Below are positions 54,601 to 63,174 of a stretch of 64,000 nt of DNA, one piece after another (the stretch's first letter is position 1; each line of letters starts with the position of its first letter). Source of the DNA: Acidobacteriota bacterium (lineage in GTDB: Bacteria > Acidobacteriota > Blastocatellia > Chloracidobacteriales > Chloracidobacteriaceae); assembly GCA_016208495.1 (NCBI GenBank), contig JACQXX010000019.1:1-64000 (forward strand), read 5' to 3'. The notes beneath the pieces were generated by a model. It worked only from the letters and a program-made list of their open reading frames with translations. It made no database searches and was not told where the DNA came from. The position numbers and the translations under genes are program-made.

Positions 54601-57600
54601 TCTTGGCAATACCCAGGATGGAATCCGCATTGCCAACAGCGCCGACACCACCGCGATTGGTGGAATGACCGCCACGGTCCGCAATGTGATTTCCGGCAAT
54701 GACGACGACGGAATTGACGTCAACGACAATGCGATTACTGGAACCGTCATTCAGGGCAATTTCATTGGAACTGACCTGACCGGCGCCGTTGATTTGGGAA
54801 ATACCGATGACGGCATTGTCAACACCAGTGCCCCAGGAACCACCATCGGTGGGAGCACCACGACACCTGGAACCGCCCCCGGCAACGTCATTTCAGGCAA
54901 CAATAGCGATGGCGTTGAAATCGTTAACGATGCCGCTGACGGAACGACCTTCCGAGGCAACATCATTGGGTTAACGGCGGCGGGAACTTCCAACCTGGGC
55001 AACGGAGCCAATGGAATCCTGGTCGGCACCAGTTCCGACAATACCGTGATTGGCGGCAGCACGGCCAACGACCGCAACATCATTTCTGGAAACACAGCCA
55101 ACGGCATTGATGCCAGCAGCACGGCTTCGACCGGCACGATGATTCAGGGCAACTATATTGGAACAGATATCAATGGAACGGCTGACCTCGGCAACGGTCA
55201 GGACGGCATCACCACCAGCAACCCGGCCTGTCAGATTGGTGGAAGCACCACGACGCCGGGAACGGCACCCGGCAATGTCATTTCCGGCAATGACAGCGAT
55301 GGGGTCTCGATTTCCAACGATGCGGCGGACGGATGCACCATCAACGGCAACATCATCGGCCTGAGCGCCAATGGTACGGCTGATCTTGGCAATTCATTCA
55401 ATGGCGTTCAGATTTCCGGTAGTGCTGACAACACGCTGATTGGTGGAACGACTGCCAACGACCGCAACATTCTCTCTGGCAACGATACCAGCGGCATGTT
55501 GCTCACCAGCACGGCCAGTACCGGAAGCACCATCCAGGGAAATTTCATCGGAACGGACATCACGGGGACGCTTGATGTGGGCAATACCCAGGATGGGATC
55601 AATGTTGACAACACACCGGGCGCCCAAATTGGCGGCATGACAACGACACCGGGCACCGCTCCTGGCAATGTTATTTCCGGTAATAACAGCGATGGGATTG
55701 AAATCACTGGCGACACGGCTGACACCAGCGCCATTCGTGGCAATATTATTGGATTGAATGCCACCGGCGCCGCTGCGGTTGGAAACGGAGTGAATGGTGT
55801 TTTGATCACCAATAGCGCCGACACCGCCACGGTTGGCGGCACCACGGCCAATGAACGCAACGTCATCTCCGGCAACGGTCAGGACGGCGTCAGAATTACT
55901 GCCACTGATACAACCGGCCATATCGTCAGCGGCAATTTCATTGGAACGGATATCAACGGCACGGCTGATTTGGGGAATTCCCTGATTGGGGTTGAAATCA
56001 TCAGCAGCTCGGGGAATACCATCGGAGGCACAACGGCGGGTGCACGCAATATCATTTCGGGCAATACCCAGGATGGCGTCTCAATGAACACTGTCCCCGC
56101 CACCAATAATCTGGTCATCGGCAATTTCATTGGCACGGACGTCAACGGCACCACGGCATTAGGAAATTCATTTTCCGGAGTGCGCATCAACGGCTGCTCA
56201 AACAACACGGTCGGCGGCACCACGGCTGGCACCGGCAACCTTCTGTCAGGCAATGCGGGTGATGGCGTTGCGATTTTGGGTGCGGCGGCAACTGGAAATC
56301 AAGTCATCGGCAATTTCATAGGGACAGATATCAACGGCACGGCTGATTTGGGCAATTTGCTCAATGGCGTCGAAATCATTGGAAGTTCTGGCAATACCGT
56401 CGGCGGCACGACGGTGAGCGCACGAAACATCATTTCTGGAAACACCCAGGATGGCGTTTCAATCAACACCGCACCAGCGGCGAATAATCTGGTCATCGGC
56501 AATTTCATTGGAACAAACGTCACCGGTACGTCAGCGCTGGGGAATTCCTTTTCCGGTGTGCGCATCAATGGTTGTTCAAACAACAGGGTTGGGGGCACAA
56601 CAGCGGGTGAACGCAATATCCTTTCAGCAAACACCGGCGACGGTGTGGCAATTTTGGGAGCAGCGACCGGAAACCAGATTGTGGGCAACTCCATCGGCAC
56701 CACCGTCAACGGCACTGGAGATTTAGGCAATCTTCTGGCTGGAATCGAACTCCTGACTGGCAGTAGCAGCACTGAGGTTCGTGGGAATGTGATTTCCTGT
56801 AACCACCGCCAGGGAGGCACCATTACGGCGCTCAATGCCAACATCTATATCACTGGTTCAAACAGCAACACGATTGCCGGGAATATCATTGGACTCCAGG
56901 CAAACGGCAGCACCTTTGCCCCCAATGGCGGGCCACGGGGGGTGTTTCTGGCCAATGGTTCAAGCAGCAATCAGGTTGGCGGCACCACGGTCGCAGACCG
57001 GAACGTGATTTCCGGCCATCAACACAACGGCGTTGAAATCTTCAACACCGCGACCGCAAATCAAATCCAGGGGAATTTCATCGGCGTGGCCAGTGATGGG
57101 ACAACCGCCCGAAGCAATGGGAACAATGGTGTTGGAATTGGCGCCGCCAGTAATAACCTGATCGGCGGAACCGGCGCCGGTGAAGCCAATCTGATTACAG
57201 CCAATGGACGCAATGGTGTCAGCATCTCCAGCGGCACCGGCAATCAAGTTTTGAGCAATGTGATTTTTGCCAACACGCTGCTTGGAATTGATCTTGGTGA
57301 CGATGGCGTCGTCCAGGCCAACGACACAGGTGACGGAGACAGCGGCGGCAACAACCTGCAAAACTTCCCGGTTCTGTCAGCCGCCTACTTTACCGGCACC
57401 ACAACCCAGATTCAGGGAACACTCAACAGCACGGCGGGTCGGACGTTCCGGATTGAATTTTTTACCAATCCGACATGTGATAGCTCAGGCAATGGCGAAG
57501 GCCAGGTGTTGCTCAGTTCAATGGTGATGACGACCAATGGCAGCGGCAACGCCACCATCAACGTCACTCTGGCCATGGCGACAACACTCGGGGAAACCAT

Positions 57601-58954
57601 CACCGCCACGGCGACTGATCAAACCAGCCAAGACACTTCAGAGTTTTCAGCCTGCCGCACCGTCACACTTGCGCCGCCAACACTGACCAAGTCATTTACG
57701 CCAGACACGATTCTGGTTGGTCAGACGTCAGTTTTGACCTTCACGATCACCAACCCAAACAGCAACAGTGGATTGTCTGGAATTTCCTTTACCGATCCAC
57801 TGCCGGGCGGTGTCCTGATCGCCAATCCAAATGGCCTCGTCAATGGATGCGGAGGAACAGTGACCGCGACATCCGGAACGGGCACTATTACTTATGGGAG
57901 TGGCAACCTTGCTGCGAACGGAAGCTGTACCTTTAGCGTGACGGTCCTTGGAGCGACAACCGGCACCAAGGTCAACACCACCAACCCGATTTCCGCAATG
58001 GAAAGCGGCTCAGGAGGCACGGCCACCGCCACCCTTGTGGTTGGCGAAACAGTTGAATTTGCCGTGCTGTATGTTGCCGACACAACCAATAACCGCATTC
58101 AACGCTTTGACGGAACGACGTGGTCACTCGTCGGTACCGGTGTGGTTGGCTCAGGGAACGGTCAATTCCGGGCGCCGGAAGCGGTGACCGCCAATCCATC
58201 CGGGCTCGTGATCTATGTCGCCGATACCAATAACAACCGCATCCAGTGGTCAACCGACGGCGGAGCAAACTGGAGTAATTTCGCCACCGTCGGTTCAGCG
58301 CCAAATCAGGTTCGGTCACCGCAAGGAGTAGCACTTGATCGGGACGGCAATCTCTATGTCTCAGATACCGGAAACGGACGGGTGATGCGCTTTACGGGTG
58401 GTCTTCCTGGCGCTGGCGTCATCATTGCCACCAATGGTGCCGCGAGCGGTCAGGTGAGTGGTCCACGCGGGCTCGCCATCAACAGTGCCTTTGAGCTTTT
58501 TGTGACGGATGAAACCAATAGCCGGATTCTCAGGATTAACAACGCCAACACGGTGCTCACCGGCACGTCCGGCACCATCGTCGCCACCGCCGGGTCAGCG
58601 CTCAACAAAGTCCAGAATCCTCAGGGAATTGCAGTTGATAACACCGGCAATATGTATGTTGCCGACACGGGAAATTCCCGCATTCTGCGCTGGACCAATT
58701 CCAATCCAAATAATTCAACCTCTTTGGCATTGGTTGGCAGTCAACTCGGCCAGGTGAATCGGGCTGAAGGTGTTACCATCTGCCAGTTTGCCGCAGGCCC
58801 CTTCGCTGGACAGTCGTCGCTGGTGGTTGGCGACACCCTCAACAACCGCATTCAAGGTCGGTTGCTGGCGAGCGGCCCCTGGGCATTGATCGGCGCACCA
58901 AATGGCATCGGTAGCGGGGTTGGGCAATTCCGGGCACCGTCCAAAATTCGGTGA
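51695..58954 (+). CDS. Giant secreted beta-helix repeat protein with FG-GAP, DUF11-like and NHL domains
   Basis: A 2419-residue surface protein. Signal peptide about residues 15-45 (AIGFVLSLSCCLLLGWHGFP). FG-GAP/VCBS-type repeats at about 60-470 (GDFTGDGWPDLIS, GDFNVDGRLDLVT). A CSLR-like entry (TLRQAIVDANATVAADMISF) leads to about 1380 residues of right-handed parallel beta-helix, some 30 units of NVISGN...DGI/ IQGNFIGTDLTGxxDLGN / IGGSTTTPGTAPGNVISGNN. A DUF11-like Ig domain follows at about 1990-2115 (LTKSFTPDTILVGQTSVLTF) and a six-bladed NHL propeller at about 2120-2419. The ATG at 51695 (GGAG 9 nt upstream) directly precedes the signal. A surface adhesin or glycan-binding role is inferred. 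The repeat units are similar in DNA, so copy number is probably unstable. Confidence 0.88.
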   Translation: MPSPQSQSRPASRHLFQPAIGFVLSLSCCLLLGWHGFPVNKPAAASFSQAPKYSEASPISLFAAGHGNPYVNVTDGRPLSGELTLTAENTSTARLAPLALTAGDFTGDGWPDLISTYTDGFQGIVRLHPGNMDARYPTSPAAQAHKQAGTFSDEPFLSARTEVLIPQPAHFVGTGDFNVDGRLDLVTAAQGGTALFWLAGNGQGGFEAPLMIEVNGLITAFASGEINQPDGAQDIVVGITRQDQALALVFESTARGLFGTPKTIALPFPATSLALGRVNDDSWSDLVVAAGTELQVIQGRDRLSVLNEPSFDAALKARRVFSEPVVSVATGRFTSTTHDDIALSTQSGEVLVLDDVDQRRRELSESDESSSETRRPVALPAQIPLEQWQSHQLGQIIPQARLVVTKTSSLPTDDLMVVGAGSQLRLLTAVGKVDSTYSGLDSELVEFSAFTPPVAALPMRLNGDGLDDLVILSDTEQPLSKLVTEPLATFVVTNTGDNGGVNPAAGAGTGTLRQAIVDANATVAADMISFNIAGAGVQTITLAATLPNITRPVTIDGTTQPGASTGTWPPTLLIELNGTSAGAVNGLNFTGANSNNSVVKGLIVNRFNAASPSGIGIRAAGPTNITIQYNLIGTDSTGNVASANRIGISISNTSASCVIGGTTVGERNLVSGNSVDGINVSSDTADGATIRGNIVGLNAAGAADLGNTVDGIGLANSVDNVTIGGSTASDRNIISGNDGDGIEVNNLDISGTLIQGNFIGTDLTGASDLGNTGRGIFNNTTPGTAIGGSTATPGTAPGNVISGNNDQGVEILNDTADGVTIRGNIIGLNAAGNADLGNTLNGVRVATSADNTAIGGTAATDRNVISGNDEDGVEITDAATPVIAGTMIQGNFIGTDLTGAVDLGNTVNGVSITNAPGTAIGGTTTTPGTAPGNVISGNNGQGIDVRNDPADGTTIQGNIVGLTAAGTADLGNTQDGIRIANSADTTAIGGMTATVRNVISGNDDDGIDVNDNAITGTVIQGNFIGTDLTGAVDLGNTDDGIVNTSAPGTTIGGSTTTPGTAPGNVISGNNSDGVEIVNDAADGTTFRGNIIGLTAAGTSNLGNGANGILVGTSSDNTVIGGSTANDRNIISGNTANGIDASSTASTGTMIQGNYIGTDINGTADLGNGQDGITTSNPACQIGGSTTTPGTAPGNVISGNDSDGVSISNDAADGCTINGNIIGLSANGTADLGNSFNGVQISGSADNTLIGGTTANDRNILSGNDTSGMLLTSTASTGSTIQGNFIGTDITGTLDVGNTQDGINVDNTPGAQIGGMTTTPGTAPGNVISGNNSDGIEITGDTADTSAIRGNIIGLNATGAAAVGNGVNGVLITNSADTATVGGTTANERNVISGNGQDGVRITATDTTGHIVSGNFIGTDINGTADLGNSLIGVEIISSSGNTIGGTTAGARNIISGNTQDGVSMNTVPATNNLVIGNFIGTDVNGTTALGNSFSGVRINGCSNNTVGGTTAGTGNLLSGNAGDGVAILGAAATGNQVIGNFIGTDINGTADLGNLLNGVEIIGSSGNTVGGTTVSARNIISGNTQDGVSINTAPAANNLVIGNFIGTNVTGTSALGNSFSGVRINGCSNNRVGGTTAGERNILSANTGDGVAILGAATGNQIVGNSIGTTVNGTGDLGNLLAGIELLTGSSSTEVRGNVISCNHRQGGTITALNANIYITGSNSNTIAGNIIGLQANGSTFAPNGGPRGVFLANGSSSNQVGGTTVADRNVISGHQHNGVEIFNTATANQIQGNFIGVASDGTTARSNGNNGVGIGAASNNLIGGTGAGEANLITANGRNGVSISSGTGNQVLSNVIFANTLLGIDLGDDGVVQANDTGDGDSGGNNLQNFPVLSAAYFTGTTTQIQGTLNSTAGRTFRIEFFTNPTCDSSGNGEGQVLLSSMVMTTNGSGNATINVTLAMATTLGETITATATDQTSQDTSEFSACRTVTLAPPTLTKSFTPDTILVGQTSVLTFTITNPNSNSGLSGISFTDPLPGGVLIANPNGLVNGCGGTVTATSGTGTITYGSGNLAANGSCTFSVTVLGATTGTKVNTTNPISAMESGSGGTATATLVVGETVEFAVLYVADTTNNRIQRFDGTTWSLVGTGVVGSGNGQFRAPEAVTANPSGLVIYVADTNNNRIQWSTDGGANWSNFATVGSAPNQVRSPQGVALDRDGNLYVSDTGNGRVMRFTGGLPGAGVIIATNGAASGQVSGPRGLAINSAFELFVTDETNSRILRINNANTVLTGTSGTIVATAGSALNKVQNPQGIAVDNTGNMYVADTGNSRILRWTNSNPNNSTSLALVGSQLGQVNRAEGVTICQFAAGPFAGQSSLVVGDTLNNRIQGRLLASGPWALIGAPNGIGSGVGQFRAPSKIR

Positions 58955-58986
58955 GACGGCACCTCGAAGAGGTAGCGATAAGGTAG

Positions 58987-59010
58987 CCTGGGGTGGCTTT
59001 ATACCCCAGG
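58987..59010. terminator. Hairpin after the giant gene
   Basis: CCTGGGGT pairs perfectly with ACCCCAGG across an 8-nt loop, 33 bp after the stop codon. There is no U-run, so it may act as an mRNA 3-prime stabiliser. Confidence 0.4.
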
Positions 59011-59020
59011 GTCCAGTGCC

Positions 59021-59162
59021 CATAAGCGCCAGGATAAGGATCGGAGTCCTGCAGGGACGGCATTGAATAGCCGGGGTGCGTCAGCCCCCGGTCCCGGTCA
59101 GATCAAGGCCAAAGCCCTGCAGGGGCGACATAAAACACAAGCAGATGGTTCAAATTTTCCCC
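59021..59162 (+). mobile_element. RA element copy 8 (right end missing)
   Basis: Begins CATAAGCGCCAGGATAAGGA and shares the RA1 interior (GCAGGGACGGCAT, AGCCGGGGTGCG, GCCCTGCAGGGGCGACATAA, GGTTCAAATTTTCC) but lacks the right terminal repeat. Confidence 0.75.
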
Positions 59163-59189
59163 TTCTGTAAATTTTTCCGTGATGGGCTC

Positions 59190-59480
59190 AGAATTCAGGT
59201 TTCAGCCTGCGAAGCAAGTGGGAGAAAGTAGCCCCCGGTGCAACCGGGGGATCGGTCGGTTGTTCCTCTCAGCCTGCGCAGCCTAGATTTTGTGCAAACA
59301 GGATAGGTCGCCAACGTGACAGAACGGAGCATCGCTTGCTCATCAAAATCCAGCTATTTAAGTTATTTTTCCGGTTTTGTCTATTGAGGCTCAGCAACTT
59401 CAACCACCTGGATCAAATTCACCGGGGGCTATTGTCTGTCACCTGCTTCGCAGGTTAAAATCAAAACCTCGCTGTAGTAC
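59190..59480 (-). repeat. RC element copy 4 (diverged)
   Basis: Carries CCTGCGAAGCAAGTGG, a CCCCCGGT-GCA-ACCGGGGG hairpin (59232-59250, 3-nt loop) and the ACCTGCTTCGCAGGTTAAAA end shared with RC3. It ends GCTGTAGTACTAAATGC, where the CTA (59480-59482) is the TAG stop of the CHAT-STAND gene. Confidence 0.55.
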
Positions 59481-62400
59481 TAAATGCTATCAACCATCGC
59501 CTGTGCCTTTTCATGATCGTCCGATTCCAGGGCCGCCATAAATTCCTGCAGGGTTTCCTCACCGTGCAGGGTTTCAATCGCCATAAAAATAACCCGCATC
59601 AATGTCCGTCCCACTTGCTCGGCAATTGGGGATTTGATCTTTTCCAGGATAACTTGTGATTCCTGCAAATAGGCAATAGCCGTTCGGAACTCTCCCTTTT
59701 GTGCCAGGAGTTGAGCCATCATCCCCATCGTTATGGCCTTGCCCTGGACGTCGCCGATGCGTTCGGTGAGTTCCAACGACTGGTGGGAGAGGTCGAGGGC
59801 CTCCGTGACCCAACCTTGCTGGGTGAAAATGTTGGCCAATTCATGCAAGGTGAGGGCTTTGCCTTTAATGTCTTGAATATCTTCTTTAAGCCTTAAAGAT
59901 TCTTTGTAAAGAGCAATAGCTTTTTCTGTCTGACCTTGTTGCGCGAAGAGTCTGGCAAGCTCATGTAGTGTGGCAGCTTTGCCCTGTACATATCCAATGC
60001 GTTCAAAGAGTTCTAATGATTCCTGGAAAATGGCAAAAGCTTCATCTATTTTGCCTTGCTTGGTATAGAGAATGGCTATTGCGTGTCGTGAAGAGGCTTG
60101 GCCTTGAATATGCCCAATATCCTCAAAGTGCTTCACTGCTTGCTGATAAAGAGTGAAAGCATCGCCTATCTTTCCTTGTTGGGCGTGGAGAGTCGCTATT
60201 TGGAGCAAAGTAGCAGCTCCACCTTGAATATGCCCAATGCTTCCATTGAGTTCTAACGCTTGCTGGTAAAAAGTAAGTGCTTCTGCAACTTGGCCCTGCT
60301 GGGAGAGTAGATTAGCAAGGTGGTAAAGTGTAGCGGCTCTGCCTTGAATATTCCCAATTTGTTCATTGATTTCTAAGGACTGATTGAACAGCGCAACGGC
60401 TTCACCAACTCGGCCTTCGGAAGCAAGGATAATAGCAAGAGCATGAAGCGAAGCAGCTTTGCCTTTAACATCACCAAGACGTTCGTCAATCGCTAATGCT
60501 TGGTAAAGAAAGGCGAGCGCTTCGTCTTTTTTTCCCTGAGTTAGATAAAGACTAGCTGAATTATGAAGAATGTTTGCTCTTTCTATCATCTCTTCCACTG
60601 GGCAATGAAATAATGCAGATTGGAAATAAGCCTGCGCTTCTTCGATATTACCTAGTGCTTGTTTGGCCTGAGCTAGATTTTGGAGAATCAAAAAATCGTT
60701 AGGTGAGATTTCCAATGTCATTTCACACAACTTGGTCGCTTCATGAAATCGGCTAGTGTTGACCCAATGCCGGGAAAGTCGGCCTCCTAATTCAATCGCA
60801 ATTTCCTTTGCTTGGCCTAAGATGGCTAACCGGTGAATTTCCAGAACTTGTGGTTCAATGACTCCATCGTCGGGTTTCCACCAAAACTGATACAGCACTG
60901 ATGTGGCTTTCTGGCAGAGGGCTTTCTGGTCGGCGGGTTGTTCTGATTTCAGGAGCGGCAGCAGAATGCGTGGCACTCGGTAATGGCTCACATCACCAGG
61001 AAGTACTGTGATTTCAATCAGTCCCAGGGTAGCGGCGCGCTCCAGGTGATGGTCAACGCCGGAAATATCGTCGCAGATGGCTTCAATCGCGGCTTTGGGC
61101 ACCGGGTGGTCAAAAACCAGGGTTCGTGCCAGTACCTGCCGAAGCACTGGTGATTGTTGTTTGAGAAGTTCCGCTGCCAGAATGCTTTCCCGGAAGGCAG
61201 CTTCTTTTTTGTCCATCTCGGCCAGGATGGTCATCAGGTCAAGCCCCGGCGTGGTGAGCAATTTGAAGAGCCATTCGAGCAACCGTGGATTGCCATCAGC
61301 CACACGGATAGCATGTTCGCGGGCGTCTTTGAGGTCAGTTGGAATGGTCTTTCCAGCTTCGAGACGGCGAATCTTTTTCCGCCAGTCGGCATCGCGCAAA
61401 CCATCGAGGGCGGGTTCAACGTGAAACTGGGAGGCTTCTTCAATCGCAAATTCATAGCGGCTGGTGACAATCACGCGATGGCGACCATTGGTTTGGGAAA
61501 TCGCAAAGGCGAGGGCTTTCAAGACGTCAACGGCATCAACCGAGAGCACCGGCAATCCGTCACGCCAGTTCAACGCGCCACCGTTTGTTTCAAAATTTTG
61601 CTCAAAGTCATCCAGCACCAGCAGGAACGGCTTTTCAACCTGTTCAAAAACCGGCCAGAGCTTGAATTTGAGTTCGGTATGCGGATCAAGCAGTGTGTCA
61701 CGAAGTTCTTTATTTTGAATATGTTCAGCAAGTTTGTTGACCAGCGAAGGCTCGTCAATTCTCCCAAACCAGGCCACGAGGGTGAACTCTTCGTGCAATC
61801 GGTCACACATCCGGGCGGCGAGACTGCTTTTGCCCAGACCTCCCATCCCGTGGAGCACCACGCCTAGCCGGTCAGATTCATACCGGAGCACTTTCAAACA
61901 GCGTTGCAGCACCCGCCGTCGGCCAACGAAGTCTTCCCGTTTGGGAACTTTGATTTTGTGGTCAGCATCGAGAAACCGGGGGGTGACGGATGCTGGCACC
62001 GCTGGTTTTCGGCCTTTGGTTTTGAGTGGCGTCACGAGCGGTTGAGGGATACCGCCAATCACATACAGCCGGAGCAAATGCCAGTCACGCGCTTTTTCTT
62101 CAATCAACTTTTCATAAGTGGCTGCCAGTGCGTGGGTTGGGCTTTCTCCGGAGGAAAGCTCGTGATAGAGCGCCGCTGCGGCCTGGCTGGCATCGGTTTC
62201 AAGCACCGAACGCCCCCATCCGAGCACCGCCGTAAACCCATGCTGGAGCAAGGTTTCCGCCATTGACGGCACATCCCCCGCTTTCATCGCCTGTCCGGTC
62301 TTACACCCCGAAAGGAAAACCAGTTTGGGTTTGTGGTGGAGTGCTTTGGCAATTTCCTCACCGGTTGCCAGTTCTTTTGTGCCGATGTCAGATTCCATCA

Positions 62401-63058
62401 GGAATTGTGGACCGTCGTCGGTGTGTGTGGCATGTCCAGTCAGGTGAAAGACATCCAGTTCATCATAATTGGTGATTGTTTCGTGGAGTTCCTTCAGGTT
62501 GCCGCTTTCTTCAACCGTCAGGGTCAACGGCTTTTTGCTGGTGGCATCGAGGATGAGGGCTTCTTCGCGTTCGAAATCAAGTGGTGACGTGCTGTCCTGC
62601 GGAGACGTCGCCATAAACAAGACCCGCAAGGGCCGATTGGCTGGCGCATAGCCCGTTGCGGTTTTGTCAGTCCAGCGAACCGGCACAATGCGCGGGCTTC
62701 GGCTCTCGACCAGAAAGCTCTTTCCATCGTGGAGCGTCTCCCACGGCAGATGACCGAGTTTTCCGGTGGTCGAAATCGCCAGCACCAGCAACCGATCCAC
62801 CGGAGTGTCACCAATAGCCGTCGCCAGAAATCGGTCGGCCTGGTCAAGCCAGTTGAAGAGCTTCTGACCGTTCTGCACCAGATCTTTGGGAAGTACCGTG
62901 TAGTAATCCGTTTCCGCCGCCGTGATGAGCGGTTCGATGGCTTTGACTTCGAGTTTGCGCGACGTGTAGTCATTCGGGTTGTCGAAATAGTAGCGCAATT
63001 CAGCCAATCCATTGCCCAGTTCAATCAGTTTGATATGGAGGACGGTTTCTGACGACAT
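59480..63058 (-). CDS. CHAT-STAND (NB-ARC)-TPR protein, module 2
   Basis: A 1192-residue paralogue of the protein at 37259-40360, very similar through the CHAT domain (H209 in HLTGHATH, C252 in LSGCKTG) and the STAND NTPase (Walker A GMGGLGKSS with K410, Walker B LLVLDDFEQN, sensor IVTSRYE). The C-terminal sensor has eight 40-residue TPR units (pattern QGKAATLHELARLFAQQGQT, EKAIALYKESLRLKEDIQDI) against four in module 1, which accounts for the length difference. The tail (MAIETLHGEETLQEFMAALE) is intact. Predicted ATP-dependent switch that triggers a caspase-like protease when the TPRs sense a cue. The ATG at 63058 has GAGGTG upstream, as in module 1. It follows the EACC1-like gene by 116 bp. 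The TAG stop lies at the edge of RC4. Confidence 0.9.
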   Translation of the reverse strand: MSSETVLHIKLIELGNGLAELRYYFDNPNDYTSRKLEVKAIEPLITAAETDYYTVLPKDLVQNGQKLFNWLDQADRFLATAIGDTPVDRLLVLAISTTGKLGHLPWETLHDGKSFLVESRSPRIVPVRWTDKTATGYAPANRPLRVLFMATSPQDSTSPLDFEREEALILDATSKKPLTLTVEESGNLKELHETITNYDELDVFHLTGHATHTDDGPQFLMESDIGTKELATGEEIAKALHHKPKLVFLSGCKTGQAMKAGDVPSMAETLLQHGFTAVLGWGRSVLETDASQAAAALYHELSSGESPTHALAATYEKLIEEKARDWHLLRLYVIGGIPQPLVTPLKTKGRKPAVPASVTPRFLDADHKIKVPKREDFVGRRRVLQRCLKVLRYESDRLGVVLHGMGGLGKSSLAARMCDRLHEEFTLVAWFGRIDEPSLVNKLAEHIQNKELRDTLLDPHTELKFKLWPVFEQVEKPFLLVLDDFEQNFETNGGALNWRDGLPVLSVDAVDVLKALAFAISQTNGRHRVIVTSRYEFAIEEASQFHVEPALDGLRDADWRKKIRRLEAGKTIPTDLKDAREHAIRVADGNPRLLEWLFKLLTTPGLDLMTILAEMDKKEAAFRESILAAELLKQQSPVLRQVLARTLVFDHPVPKAAIEAICDDISGVDHHLERAATLGLIEITVLPGDVSHYRVPRILLPLLKSEQPADQKALCQKATSVLYQFWWKPDDGVIEPQVLEIHRLAILGQAKEIAIELGGRLSRHWVNTSRFHEATKLCEMTLEISPNDFLILQNLAQAKQALGNIEEAQAYFQSALFHCPVEEMIERANILHNSASLYLTQGKKDEALAFLYQALAIDERLGDVKGKAASLHALAIILASEGRVGEAVALFNQSLEINEQIGNIQGRAATLYHLANLLSQQGQVAEALTFYQQALELNGSIGHIQGGAATLLQIATLHAQQGKIGDAFTLYQQAVKHFEDIGHIQGQASSRHAIAILYTKQGKIDEAFAIFQESLELFERIGYVQGKAATLHELARLFAQQGQTEKAIALYKESLRLKEDIQDIKGKALTLHELANIFTQQGWVTEALDLSHQSLELTERIGDVQGKAITMGMMAQLLAQKGEFRTAIAYLQESQVILEKIKSPIAEQVGRTLMRVIFMAIETLHGEETLQEFMAALESDDHEKAQAMVDSI

Positions 63059-63091
63059 CAAACACCTCACAGAGCCAGGGTTCAGTTCAAG

Positions 63092-63164
63092 ATGGGAGCG
63101 CGGGCATCTTGCCCGCCTGAACTACATTCCCAACCCGTTGCGGGCGAGACGCCCGCGCTCCCAT
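63092..63164. repeat. RG inverted-repeat element
   Basis: ATGGGAGCGCGGGC (63092-63105) and its reverse complement GCCCGCGCTCCCAT (63151-63164) bound a 73-bp palindrome-rich unit with inner GGGCATCTTGCCCGCC and TTGCGGGCGAGACGCCC. It occupies the gap between the EACC1-like and CHAT genes of module 2, where module 1 carries an RA-type repeat. Confidence 0.8.
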
Positions 63165-63174
63165 GTGAAGACAT

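Larger units (their letters stand above)
58955..59479. other. Non-coding region between convergent genes
   Basis: Contains a CCTGGGGT/ACCCCAGG hairpin (58987-59010), a right-truncated RA element (59021-59162) and RC4 (59190-59480). No gene seen. Confidence 0.6.
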
